Shown here one piece after another: positions 9,601-21,925 of a stretch of 64,000 bases of DNA; the first letter of the stretch is position 1; each line of letters opens with the position of its first letter. The DNA comes from Cyclobacteriaceae bacterium (lineage in GTDB: Bacteria > Bacteroidota > Bacteroidia > Cytophagales > Cyclobacteriaceae). The position numbers were made by a program, and so were the translations under genes. Under the pieces are notes generated by a model that saw nothing but the letters and a program-made list of their open reading frames with translations, was not told where the DNA came from and did no database searches. The stretch covers positions 124,001 through 188,000 of the forward strand of contig BPHC01000001.1 in NCBI GenBank assembly GCA_026003355.1, in the 5' to 3' direction.

Positions 9601-12600
9601 CTGCACCAGTGGTGAATGCGGGCAGCGATGCGGAGACCTGCCAGGGCGTAACCTTTAACTTCAGCAGTCAGGCAACACCTGCCAGCGCTTCGAACTACAG
9701 TTCCATCCTCTGGACGCACACGGGCACGGGCACGTTAACGAACGCCACCACGCTAACGCCCACCTATACACCTGGAGCAGGCGAGACGGGACCGGTAACC
9801 TTCACACTGACGGCCAACGGCAATGGCAGCTGCGCACCGGTAAACGACCAGATGATCCTGACCATCACGCCTGCACCAGTGGTGAATGCGGGCAGCGATG
9901 CGGAGACCTGCCAGGGCGTAACCTTTAACTTCAGCAGTCAGGCAACACCTGCCAGCGCTTCGAACTACAGTTCCATCCTCTGGACGCACACGGGCACAGG
10001 CACGTTAACGAACGCCACCACGCTAACGCCCGACCTATACACCTGGTGCAGGGGAGACGGGACCAGTAACCTTCACACTGACGGCCAACGGCAATGGCAG
10101 CTGCGCACCGGTAAACGACCAGATGATCCTGACCATCACGCCTGCACCAGTGGTGAATGCGGGCAGCGATGCGGAGACCTGCCAGGGCGTAACCTTTAAC
10201 TTCAGCAGTCAGGCAACACCAGCCAGCGCTTCGAACTACAGTTCCATCCTGTGGACGCACACGGGCACGGGCACGTTAACGCGCTACTACGCTTAACACC
10301 CGACTATACCCCTGGAGCAGGCGAGACGGGAGCAGTAACCTTTACACTGACGGCCAATGGCAACGGCAGCTGCGCACCGGTAAACGATGCGATGATCTTA
10401 ACGATCACCCCGGCGCCAGTGGTGAATGCGGGCAGCGATGCGGAGACCTGCCAGGGCGTAACCTTTAACTTCAGCAGTCAGGCAACACCTGCCAGCGCTT
10501 CGAACTACAGTTCCATCCTCTGGACGCACACGGGCACGGGCACGTTAACGAACGCCACCACGCTAACGCCCACCTATACACCTGGTGCAGGCGAGACGGG
10601 ACCGGTAACCTTCACACTGACGGCCAACGGCAACGGCAGCTGTGCACCGGTAAACGACCAGATGATCCTGACCATCACGCCTGCACCAGTGGTGAATGCG
10701 GGCAGCGATGCGGAGACCTGCCAGGGCGTAACCTTTAACTTCAGCAGTCAGGCAACACCTGCCAGCGCCACGAACTATGCATTCCTGCTGTGGACGCACA
10801 CGGGCACGGGCACGCTATTTAACGGGCGCACTACGTTAACACCCGTTTACTACCCCGGGAGCAGGCGAGACGGGAGCAGTAACCTTCACACTGACGGCCA
10901 ACGGCAATGGCAGCTGCGCACCGGTAAACGACCAGATGATCCTGACCATCACGCCTGCACCAGTGGTGAATGCGGGCAGCGATGCGGAGACCTGCCAGGG
11001 CGTAACCTTTAACTTCAGCAGTCAGGCGACACCTGCCAGTGCTTCGAACTACAGTTCCATCCTCTGGACGCACACGGGCACGGGCACGTTAACGAACGCC
11101 ACCACGCTAACGCCCACCTATACACCTGGAGCAGGGGAGACGGGACCGGTAACCTTCACACTGACGGCCAATGGCAATGGCAGCTGTGCACCGGTAAACG
11201 ACCAGATGGTCCTGACTATCACGCCTGCACCAGTGGTGAATGCGGGCAGCGATGCGGAGACCTGCCAGGGTGTAACCTTTAACTTCAGCAGTCAGGTAAC
11301 ACCTGCCAGCGCCACGAACTATGCAAGCCTGCTGTGGACGCACACGGGTACAGGAACGCTATTTAACGCCAATACCTTAACCCCGACCTACTTCACCTGG
11401 AGCAGGCGAGACGGGAGCAGTAACCTTCACACTGACGGCCAATGGCAATGGCAGCTGCGCACCGGTAAACGACCAGATGATCCTGACCATCACGCCTGCA
11501 CCAGTGGTGAATGCGGGCAGCGATGCGGAGACCTGCCAGGGCGTAACCTTTAACTTCAGCAGTCAGGCAACACCTGCCAGTGCTTCGAACTACAGTTCCA
11601 TCCTCTGGACGCACACGGGCACGGGCACGTTAACGAACGCCACCACGCTAACGCCCACCTATACACCTGGTGCAGGCGAGACTGGATCGGTAACCTTCAC
11701 ACTGACGGCCAACGGCAATGGCAGCTGCGCACCGGTAAACGACCAGATGATCCTGACCATCACGCCTGCACCAGTGGTGAATGCGGGCAGCGATGCGGAG
11801 ACCTGCCAGGGCGTAACCTTTAACTTCAGCAGTCAGGTAACACCTGCCAGCGCCACGAACTATGCAAGCCTGCTGTGGACGCACACGGGTACAGGAACGC
11901 TATTTAACGCCAATACTTTAACCCCGACCTACCAGCCGGGAGCAGGGGAGACGGGAGCAGTAACCTTCACACTGACGGCCAATGGCAATGGCAGCTGCGC
12001 ACCGGTAAACGACCAGATGGTCCTGACCATCACGCCTGCACCAGTGGTGAATGCGGGCAGCGATGCGGAGACCTGCCAGGGTGTAACCTTTAACTTCAGC
12101 AGTCAGGCACACCTGCCAGCGCTTCGAACTATGCAGTCCTGCTGTGGACGCACACGGGCACGGGCACCTTAACGAACGCCACCACGTTAACGCCCGCCTA
12201 TACCCCGGGAGCAGGAGAGACGGGACCGGTAACCTTCACACTGACGGCCAACGGCAATGGCAGCTGCGCACCGGTAAACGACCAGATGATCCTGACCATC
12301 ACGCCTGCACCAGTGGTGAATGCGGGCAGCGATGCGGAGACCTGCCAGGGCGTAACCTTTAACTTCAGCAGTCAGGCAACACCTGCCAGTGCTTCGAACT
12401 ACAGTTCCATCCTCTGGACGCACACGGGCACGGGCACGTTAACGAACGCCACCACGCTAACGCCCACCTATACACCTGGAGCAGGCGAGACGGGAGCAGT
12501 AACCTTTACACTGACGGCCAACGGCAATGGCAGCTGCGCACCGGTAAACGACCAGATGATCCTGACCATCACGCCTGCACCAGTGGTGAATGCGGGCAGC

Positions 12601-15600
12601 GATGCGGAGACCTGCCAGGGCGTAACCTTTAACTTCAGCAGTCAGGTAACACCTGCCAGCGCTTCGAACTACAGTTCCATCCTCTGGACGCACACGGGCA
12701 CAGGCACGTTAACGAACGCCACCACGCTAACGCCCACCTATACACCTGGTGCAGGGGAGACGGGACCGGTAACCTTCACACTGACGGCCAACGGCAATGG
12801 CAGCTGCGCACCGGTAAACGACCAGATGATCCTGACCATCACGCCTGCACCAGTGGTGAATGCGGGCAGCGATGCGGAGACCTGCCAGGGCGTAACCTTT
12901 AACTTCAGCAGTCAGGTAACACCTGCCAGTGCTTCGAACTACAGTTCCATCCTGTGGACGCACACGGGCACGGGCACGTTAACGGGCGCTACTACGTTAA
13001 CCCCGTTTATACCACCGGGAGCAGGCGAGACGGGAGCAGTAACCTTCACACTGACGGCCAATGGCAACGGCAGCTGCGCACCGGTAAACGACCAGATGAT
13101 CCTGACCATCACGCCGGCGCCAGTGGTGAATGCGGGCAGCGATGCGGAGACCTGCCAGGGCGTAACCTTTAACTTCAGCAGTCAGGCAACACCTGCCAGC
13201 GCTTCGAACTACAGTTCCATCCTCTGGACGCACACGGGCACGGGCACGTTAACGAACGCCACCACGCTAACGCCCACCTATACACCTGGTGCAGGCGAGA
13301 CTGGATCGGTAACCTTCACACTGACGGCCAATGGCAATGGCAGCTGCGCACCGGTAAACGACCAGATGATCCTGACCATCACGCCTGCACCAGTGGTGAA
13401 TGCGGGCAGCGATGCGGAGACCTGCCAGGGCGTAACCTTTAACTTCAGCAGTCAGGCAACACCTGCCAGCGCCACGAACTATGCAAGCCTGCTGTGGACG
13501 CACACGGGTACAGGAACGCTATTTAACGCCAATACCTTAACCCCGACCTACTTCACCTGGAGCAGGCGAGACGGGAGCAGTAACCTTCACACTGACGGCC
13601 AATGGCAATGGCAGCTGCGCACCGGTAAACGACCAGATGATCCTGACCATCACGCCTGCACCAGTGGTGAATGCGGGCAGCGATGCGGAGACCTGCCAGG
13701 GTGTAACCTTTAACTTCAGCAGTCAGGCAACACCAGCCAGCGCTGCAAACTACTCCACGATCCTCTGGACGCACACGGGCACGGGCACGTTAACGAACGC
13801 CACCACGCTAACGCCCACCTATACACCTGGAGCAGGCGAGACGGGACCGGTAACCTTCACACTGACGGCCAATGGCAATGGCAGCTGTGCACCGGTAAAC
13901 GACCAGATGATCCTGACCATCACGCCTGCACCAGTGGTGAATGCGGGCAGCGATGCGGAGACCTGCCAGGGCGTAACCTTTAACTTCAGCAGTCAGGCAA
14001 CACCTGCCAGCGCCACGAACTATGCAAGCCTGCTGTGGACGCACACGGGTACAGGAACGCTATTTAACGCCAATACTTTAACCCCGACCTACCAGCCGGG
14101 AGCAGGGGAGACGGGAGCAGTAACCTTCACACTGACGGCCAATGGCAATGGCAGCTGCGCACCGGTAAACGACCAGATGATCCTGACCATCACGCCTGCA
14201 CCAGTGGTGAATGCGGGCAGCGATGCGGAGACCTGCCAGGGCGTAACCTTTAACTTCAGCAGTCAGGCAACACCTGCCAGCGCTTCGAACTACAGTTCCA
14301 TCCTCTGGACGCACACGGGCACGGGCACGTTAACGAACGCCACCACGCTAACGCCCACCTATACACCTGGTGCAGGCGAGACTGGATCGGTAACCTTCAC
14401 ACTGACGGCCAATGGCAATGGCAGCTGCGCACCGGTAAACGACCAGATGATCCTGACCATCACGCCTGCACCAGTGGTGAATGCGGGCAGCGATGCGGAG
14501 ACCTGCCAGGGCGTAACCTTTAACTTCAGCAGTCAGGCAACACCTGCCAGCGCCACGAACTATGCAAGCCTGCTGTGGACGCACACGGGTACAGGAACGC
14601 TATTTAACGCCAACACCTTAACACCGACTTACTTCCCTGGAGCAGGCGAGACGGGACCGGTAACCTTCACACTGACGGCCAACGGCAATGGCAGCTGCGC
14701 ACCGGTAAACGACCAGATGATCCTGACCATCACGCCTGCACCAGTGGTGAATGCGGGCAGCGATGCGGAGACCTGCCAGGGTGTAACCTTTAACTTCAGC
14801 AGTCAGGCAACACCTGCCAGCGCTTCGAACTACAGTTCCATCCTCTGGACGCACACGGGCACGGGCACGTTAACGAACGCCACCACGCTAACGCCCACCT
14901 ATACACCTGGAGCAGGCGAGACGGGACCGGTAACCTTCACACTGACGGCCAACGGCAATGGCAGCTGTGCACCGGTAAACGACCAGATGATCCTGACCAT
15001 CACGCCTGCACCAGTGGTGAATGCGGGCAGCGATGCGGAGACCTGCCAGGGCGTAACCTTTAACTTCAGCAGTCAGGCAACACCTGCCAGCGCCACGAAC
15101 TATGCAAGCCTGCTGTGGACGCACACGGGTACAGGAACGCTATTTAACGCCAATACTTTAACCCCGACCTACCAGCCGGGAGCAGGGGAGACGGGAGCAG
15201 TAACCTTCACACTGACGGCCAACGGCAATGGCAGCTGCGCACCGGTAAACGACCAGATGATCCTGACCATCACGCCTGCACCAGTGGTGAATGCGGGCAG
15301 CGATGCGGAGACCTGCCAGGGCGTAACCTTTAACTTCAGCAGTCAGGCAACACCTGCCAGCGCTTCGAACTACAGTTCCATCCTCTGGACGCACACGGGC
15401 ACGGGCACGTTAACGGGCGCCACCACGTTAACGCCCACCTATACTCCTGGAGCAGGCGAGACGGGACCGGTAACCTTCACACTGACGGCCAACGGCAATG
15501 GCAGCTGCGCACCGGTAAACGACCAGATGGTCCTGACCATCACGCCTGCACCCACTGGTGAATGCGGGCAGCGATGCGGAGACCTGCCAGGGTGTAACCT

Positions 15601-18600
15601 TTAACTTCAGCAGTCAGGTAACACCTGCCAGCGCCACGAACTATGCAAGCCTGCTGTGGACGCACACGGGTACAGGAACGCTATTTAACGCCAATACTTT
15701 AACCCCGACCTACCAGCCGGGAGCAGGGGAGACGGGAGCAGTAACCTTCACACTGACGGCCAATGGCAATGGCAGCTGCGCACCGGTAAACGACCAGATG
15801 ATCCTGACCATCACGCCTGCACCAGTGGTGAATGCGGGCAGCGATGCGGAGACCTGCCAGGGCGTAACCTTTAACTTCAGCAGTCAGGCAACACCTGCCA
15901 GTGCTTCGAACTACAGTTCCATCCTCTGGACGCACACGGGCACGGGCACGTTAACGAACGCCACCACGCTAACGCCCACCTATACACCTGGTGCAGGCGA
16001 GACTGGATCGGTAACCTTCACACTGACGGCCAATGGCAATGGCAGCTGCGCACCGGTAAACGACCAGATGGTCCTGACCATCACGCCGGCTCCCACGGTG
16101 AATGCGGGCAGCGATGCGGAGATTTGTCAGGGTGGAAACTTCGCATTTTCAAGTCAGCTGGTACCTGCTTCTGCAGCCAATTATAGTTCATTGCTATGGA
16201 CGCACACCGGTTCGGGCACCTTATTCAATGCCAACACCTTAACCCCAACCTATTTTGCATCGCCTTTAGAAACAGGGACCGTAAGTTTTATACTGACAGC
16301 TTTTGGCAATGGCAGCTGTGTTTCGGTAAATGATATGATGGATTTACTCATTACCCCGGCACCGATTGCAAATGCGGGAAGCAATGATGCAGTTTGCGAG
16401 GGCACTGCTTCATTTGATTTTGCAACCCGTGCACTACCGGCCAGTTTCGCAAATGGTTCGGTGTCTTGGTCGCACACGGGTTCGGGTTCGTTAAGCAATC
16501 CATCAGATATCAACCCTGTTTACACGGTAAACGCCTCTGACGTTAGTACGACCATTACTTTTACTCTTACAGTTACCAGTCCGTCTTCTGTTTGCGCCCC
16601 GTCTACCAGCCAGTTTATCCTGCAGGTAAACCGTGCCGCCCAGGTTTCGGTGCCCATACCGGTTACAACTGTATGTGAACCTCAGAAAATCAACCTTTCG
16701 GGCTTTATAGGGGGCAGTGCCAGCAGTGGATCATGGTCACTGATTACAGGCGGTGGAAGTTTATCGGTAAGCAGCATTACCGGATTGAATGTTACAGCGG
16801 TTTACGACACAGTACGTGCTGATGTTGGTAATACATTGGTATTCCGGTTGACATCCAACGACCCTGACGGAACGGGTCCCTGTGTACCAGCCTATGCCGA
16901 TCAGTTTATTACCGTTGAAGAGTCGCCAAAGGTCTTTGCAGGCAATGACTTTCAGGTTTGCGAATACGAGGATATCAACCTGAACGGGTCATTCGGTGGT
17001 TCAGCCTCTTCGGTAACCTGGAGCGGAGGTGTGCCGGCACAATATGATAATATAAATAACCCAATCACCACCTATAACCTGAGTTCTTCCGAGCGGTCGG
17101 CTTCTAACCTGGTATTAACCTTTACCCTCACCACCAACGATCCTCCCGGTGTTTGCCCTGCTGTGAGCGACAATGTGGTGGTTTCGGTAAGAGATACCCT
17201 TTCATCGGTAGCTTTTACACCTGTACTGGCGTCTGTTTATGCGGAGAATGATCCTCCGGTAGATCTTACTTTTGCTGCTACTCCACTGGGAGGTGTGTAT
17301 TCGGGACCGGGCGTTTCGGGTATGTTCTTTTATCCCGTCAATTGCCAACATCACTCCGCAACCACCCAACCGTATTACCTATACTTATCAGGATCCGGCC
17401 ACGGGTTGCTTCAGCGCACCGAGCAAGCTGGTGATCGTGAACCCTATTACCGATGTGAGTTTTGTGCTGCAGGGTGAGCGGGTGGACGGATCAGGTAACG
17501 CCCATATCTGTGCCAACACGGGTGATGTGAGGCTTATTGAAATTCCGGATGTGGATATTCCTGCGCTTGTACCCCCTGAAAACGCCGTGTTCGACAGTCC
17601 GGACCTTCCGTTGGGTAAGATTATTTTTGATGGTACCGATTTCCGACTGCGAACCAACGGACTCACGCCGGGGACTTACCGGATAAGGTATACTTTCACC
17701 AACTCCCTGGGTGCTTCAAACACCGTTGAGCGTTTTGTGGTAATAGACCCTGCGCCAAAAGCTATTATCGATGTAACGAATTCATGTATAACTGATTTGA
17801 TAACCTTTGAAGAATCATCGGCTATATTCGGGACAAATCCTTCCGGGGCATTTATAAACCAGTGGTTGTGGGAATTTGGAGACGGTAACGGTAGCACCAG
17901 CCAGGAGCCCACTTACCAGTATATAACTTCAGGTACGTACAACGTGCAGCTTAGGGTAACTACCAACGAAGGTTGTCAGCACGATACGGTAAAAGTTTTG
18001 CGCGTTGGCCCTGTGCCGCAGATGGCCTTTACGTGGTCTGAATTCTGCAATGGCAACGACACCAAGTTTACTGATTTGACAGATCCAGGTATAAGCACTA
18101 TAATAAAATATACCTGGCAGTTTGGCGATACCTATTCGGTAACCAATGATGTACCGGGTGAAGCCGTAACCGATCCGGTACCTCCATTGAAAAACAATGG
18201 CGGCCGTACAGGCGGAACATTCCGGGACCCTTCTCATCGATATGATTTGTTTGGACAATACGATGTTACCCTTACAGTCGAAACCAACGATGGCTGTATT
18301 AACTCGCTTACCCAGCGGGCCTTTATTCTTTCCTATGGTACGCCATCACCATCATCGGCTTATTTTGAAGATTTCGAGGCAGGTCCCGGAACATGGGTTG
18401 CTACCCGTGTGGAGCGCACGGTCCCCACCGATACCAGCTGGATCTTTGGCCTGCCTTCAGGTGCGGTAATTAATTCGGCCTCATCGGGTACAAACGCATG
18501 GTGGACGGGTGGAAATCCGAATTCGGGTATTGGCCAGGATCGGTCAACGTATTACAACAACGAGAAATCGGCTGTTATCGGGCCGTGTCTGAACCTAACT

Positions 18601-20001
18601 GCCATTAAACGTCCGATGATCTCCCTCGATTATTGGTCAGATGTCGAAGGCCGTTTTGACGGTGCGGTACTGCAATTCTCAACCGATGGCGGGCAAACCT
18701 GGCAAAGCATTGGTGATGATGGTGGTGCCGGTATAAACTGGTATAACGGGCGGGCGCTCACCGGTAATCCGGGTAATCAGGTGCTGGGTCAGTTTGGCTG
18801 GACAAACCGGCAGGGAGGATGGAAGACGGCACGGTATAACCTGGATATGATTCCGGTTAGCGAGCGTGATGAGGTGATCTTCCGTGTAGCTTTCGGCTCG
18901 AACAATGATAATGGTCTGCCTCCCAGCAATGTTCCTTATGAGGGCTTTGCTTTCGATAATGTGTTTATCGGTGAAAAACAGCGCAACGTACTGGTAGAGT
19001 ACTTTACCAATGCCGGAATAAGTCCGATTACCAACGATTATCTCAATAACCTGTACGCCAATCAGTTTACCTTTAAGGACAGTTCTGATTTCTTCAAGAT
19101 ACAGTACCATATCGGCAACCCTGCACCTGACCCGATTAATCAGGCAAACCCCGGTGATCCGGCAGCCCGGGCGTTGTTGTATGGCGTGTCGCAGCCTCCT
19201 ATAGGCATAATGGACGGTATTCTGTATAACCATTACGGAACGGTATTTAATGGCGACCAGACTAAAATAACGGCGGTTACGGTCGACAGGCGGGCTTTGG
19301 AAGATCCGCGCTTCAGAATTGGCGTACAAATAATGCCAACCAATGATCCTGTAACCAACGATTCCCTGCATGTGGTATTGCGTTTGCGTTATCTGCGCCC
19401 GGCACAGCCTTATAGCGGAAGGCTGTATTTGCATGCAGCGTTGGTGGAGTCGGATGTTTCAGGTAACATCAATGTAGTGCGCAAGCTGTTGCTTACCTCC
19501 GAAGGCCGGTTATTTACCAATACCTGGGCCGATACCGTTTCGCAAATTGTTACCATTAAAACCGTTATTGATGCTCCTATAGGAGCAAACAACCCTAACC
19601 TGTGGCTTGCGGCATGGGCCCAGGAAGATGCTACCAAAACCATTGAACAAAGCCGCATGGTGAAATTGCCAGTGCGCACCCGCACCAATATTGTGGGTAT
19701 TGAAGACGACCCCGCTGTTTTGCAGGTTCGCGATATTGTGGTGTATCCTAACCCGGCATCCAAACAGTTTAACTTTGCCGTTGAGGGGTTGTTTAACCGC
19801 CCGGTTCGTACCGAAGGATTTACCTACAGTATTATTGACCAGCGCGGTGTGATGGTGCAAACAGGTGCGTTGCAAGAGGATTGGTCGGAGCCGCAGCCGG
19901 TTGACATTGAACAGCTCGCCAGCGGTATGTATCTGGTAACCATATATCGGGGAGGTAAAGCCGTTGCTCAGCACAAGCTGGTTGTTATGCACAGGCACTA
20001 G
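6645..20001 (+). CDS. Giant T9SS-exported repeat adhesin, frame broken eight times
   Basis: Read through its frame breaks, this is one protein of about 4450 residues. The ATG at 6645 gives a usable signal peptide (ending VSFAQ). A TTG at 6603 is the longer alternative but sits on a promoter-like element. Order: signal peptide; a beta-helical region with an autotransporter-like repeat (KNGNGALTLTGSNTFSGG, about 7720-7770); two Ig/PKD-like domains (9100-9600); 24 near-identical 90-residue repeats; two decayed repeats (16097-16650); further PKD-like domains (FGDGNGSTS near 17880); a large beta-rich region; and a T9SS type A sorting domain (VVYPNPAS near 19740). Frame changes occur near 10033, 10275, 10830, 11392, 12107, 13552, 15550 and 17330. 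As printed, translation would end at 10199. It is a surface or matrix adhesin by architecture; the ligand is unknown. Confidence 0.82.
9611..16096 (+). repeat. 24-copy tandem array of 270-bp repeats
   Basis: The phrase ggtgaatgcgggcagc recurs at 9611, 9881, 10152, 10421, 10691, 10965, 11235, 11506, 11776, 12046, 12315, 12585, 12855, 13125, 13395, 13666, 13936, 14206, 14476, 14746, 15016, 15286, 15557 and 15827. Each unit encodes a 90-residue PKD-like domain (VNAGSDAETCQGVTFNFSS ... GNGSCAPVND). Intervals other than 270 (269, 271, 274) mark the frame breaks. Two variants differ mainly at SNYSSI/TLTNAT versus TNYASL/TLFNAN. They alternate in copies 5-9 and 15-24, giving a 540-bp higher-order period. 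Two diverged copies follow from 16097. Confidence 0.97.
17330..20001 (+). other. Adhesin C-terminal module with T9SS type A sorting domain
   Basis: After the last frame break near 17330 the frame stays open to the stop. It contains a PKD domain (WEFGDGNGSTSQEPTYQY), a second FGD motif (QFGDTYSVTND), a jelly-roll-like beta region (SLDYWSDVEGRFDGAVLQFS) and an extracellular thioredoxin-like-fold stretch (LVEYFTNAGISP). It ends with a type IX secretion sorting signal containing VVYPNPASKQFNF and a final GMYLVTIYRGGK strand. This tail predicts export across the outer membrane and attachment or release at the cell surface. Confidence 0.82.
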
Positions 20002-20015
20002 TGGTTGCCTGCATT

Positions 20016-21923
20016 TTATTTTAGTTCTTCGCGAAGTGCCTCGGCAGCCCGGGCCAGTTGTTTGTAAAACATTTCGGCATCTTTCCGAAGTTGACCGGGT
20101 GTGGCTTCTCTGTTTTTGCATTTTTCTTCTAAGGCGGCCGCCTGGTTTTTCAGGTCGTTCATTCCCAATAATGAAAGAGAAGGTTTTATCTGGTGCGCCA
20201 GCCTTCCTGCTTCAATCCAGTTTTCTTCCGATAGGCACTGTTGCATGCGGGTACAAATACCGGCAGCTGTTTGAACAAAAGTGCCGATAATATCCTGAAG
20301 AAAATCGGTATTGTTATCCGATATTTTGCTGAGATAACTGAGATCATATAACTTCCCGGCCGATGTTGGTTTAGGGTGCGTTGGGCCTGGGTGAGATGGC
20401 GAAAGTTTAAGCTCTACAAACAGCACGCGGTAAAGGTCTTCCCGCGTAAACGGCTTGGGCAGAAAGGCATTCATACCTGCAGCAAAGCATTGATTCAGGT
20501 GATGCCTTGTGGCATTGGCCGTGAGCGCCACTACCGGCACATTTGCATTTGGGCCGGGCAGTTGCCTGATGGCCCGGGTGCTTTCATAGCCATCCATAAC
20601 GGGCATTTGTACATCCATTAAAACCACATCGAATGGTTGGGCCTTGATTTTTTCAATGGTAACCACACCGTTTTCGGCTGTTTCGGTAATGCACTGCCAC
20701 GATTTGAGCAGGGCCTCGGCATACAGCCGATTAACATCGTTATCTTCAACAAGCAGCACGCGTAAACCCGGGGGCGGGTTTTCGGCAGTCAAGGCGAAAC
20801 TGTTTTTACGCTGCTGGTTTGCGTGAGTTGCTTTATAGGGTATGGTAACGGTAAATTCCGATCCCACGTGCTCTGTACTCTGCACGCTGATGCTGCCATT
20901 TTGCAATTCGGCCAGTTGACGGGCTATGGAAAGTCCCAGCCCTGTTCCGCCATATTTTCTGGTAACACTTGCATCGGCCTGGCTGAAACTTTCGAAAATG
21001 GTATTAAGTTTTTCAGCAGGTATTCCCACTCCCGTATCTTTTACGCTCACGGTAAGGAGAAATTTTCTGTTGCGCAGCTTATTGCCGTTGGCTACCAGGG
21101 TTATGGAACCACGGTGGGTAAATTTTACTGCATTGCTAATCAGGTTGGTGAGTATTTGGTTAAGTCGCGCGGGGTCGCCGGCTACCATGCGGTTTACATC
21201 TGGATGAACGTTTAAATTAAAAGTAAGTCTTTTTTCTTTTATCTGATAGGTAAAAGTCTGGGCCAGGCTCTGAATAAGCTCTGCCGGGTTAAAGGGTATT
21301 TGCTCAAAGCGCAATTTGCCCGATTCGATGGAAGACAAATCCAGAAGGTCGTTAATGATAACCTTCAAATTTTCAGCTGAATGCCTTATGGCATTTATAT
21401 AGTTTTTGCGGTCTTCTTCCGGAGGGTTTTGCATAAGCAACTCGGCCATTCCGGCTATGCCGTTTATAGGGGTTCTGATTTCGTGGCTGATATTGGCCAT
21501 AAACTGCTCCTTGGCCTTCTGGAGCCGCAACAGCTCGGCAGCGTCATTTTTGCGCTGGGTAATATCGCGGCAATCGAGTATTAGTCCTTCCGGTCCGTCC
21601 CGATGCTTCAGGTTTATGGAGTTGAATTCAAAAAAGCGGTACGATTTATCGCGGCAACGAAACGCAAACTCAATTTTCTGGTTGTAAGCCCTGCGGAGGC
21701 TTTGTGCAAATTGCTTCCGGAACAGGTCCACCGAGTCGGGATGGATATAATCAAAAATGTTTTTGCCTACCAGGCTGCCGGCCTTGTAGCCCAGCGCACG
21801 TACGGCTGTGTTGTGATAGTAAATGTTTCCGGTAAAATCAACAATAAAAATTATATCCGATCCTTGTTCCACAACAGCATCGTAAAATTTCCCTTTGCGG
21901 ATGTAGGCCTGAAGTTGTTTCAT
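20016..21923 (-). CDS. Hybrid histidine kinase (PAS-HisKA-HATPase-REC-HPt)
   Basis: The start is ATG at 21923, three bases beyond the stop of the response-regulator gene upstream; a TTG at 21929 is also in frame. Domains in order: an N-terminal PAS (VDFTGNIYYHNTAVRALGY); HisKA with the phospho-acceptor box FMANISHEIRTP (His about 147); HATPase with DTGVGIP and GTGLGLSI; a receiver domain (LLVEDNDVN; phospho-acceptor in VVLMDVQMP, about 433); and an HPt domain (AGRLAHQIKPSLS, His about 576). There is no membrane segment, so it is cytoplasmic and senses an internal signal through PAS. The phosphorelay His-Asp-His would end on the neighbouring regulator. Confidence 0.93.
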   Translation of the reverse strand: MKQLQAYIRKGKFYDAVVEQGSDIIFIVDFTGNIYYHNTAVRALGYKAGSLVGKNIFDYIHPDSVDLFRKQFAQSLRRAYNQKIEFAFRCRDKSYRFFEFNSINLKHRDGPEGLILDCRDITQRKNDAAELLRLQKAKEQFMANISHEIRTPINGIAGMAELLMQNPPEEDRKNYINAIRHSAENLKVIINDLLDLSSIESGKLRFEQIPFNPAELIQSLAQTFTYQIKEKRLTFNLNVHPDVNRMVAGDPARLNQILTNLISNAVKFTHRGSITLVANGNKLRNRKFLLTVSVKDTGVGIPAEKLNTIFESFSQADASVTRKYGGTGLGLSIARQLAELQNGSISVQSTEHVGSEFTVTIPYKATHANQQRKNSFALTAENPPPGLRVLLVEDNDVNRLYAEALLKSWQCITETAENGVVTIEKIKAQPFDVVLMDVQMPVMDGYESTRAIRQLPGPNANVPVVALTANATRHHLNQCFAAGMNAFLPKPFTREDLYRVLFVELKLSPSHPGPTHPKPTSAGKLYDLSYLSKISDNNTDFLQDIIGTFVQTAAGICTRMQQCLSEENWIEAGRLAHQIKPSLSLLGMNDLKNQAAALEEKCKNREATPGQLRKDAEMFYKQLARAAEALREELK

Positions 21924-21925
21924 AA

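Noticed and set aside
9753-15935. About twenty near-identical 78-residue frames on the minus strand
   Set aside because: They are the complement of the adhesin repeat, repeated with it, and contain no sensible domain or start context.
9611-16096. CRISPR array
   Set aside because: The unit is 270 bases, coding, with no short repeat/spacer alternation and no cas genes.
10020-17340. Programmed ribosomal frameshifting in the adhesin
   Set aside because: The breaks differ in size and direction (+1, -1, +4), lack slippery heptamers and match joins of repeat variants.
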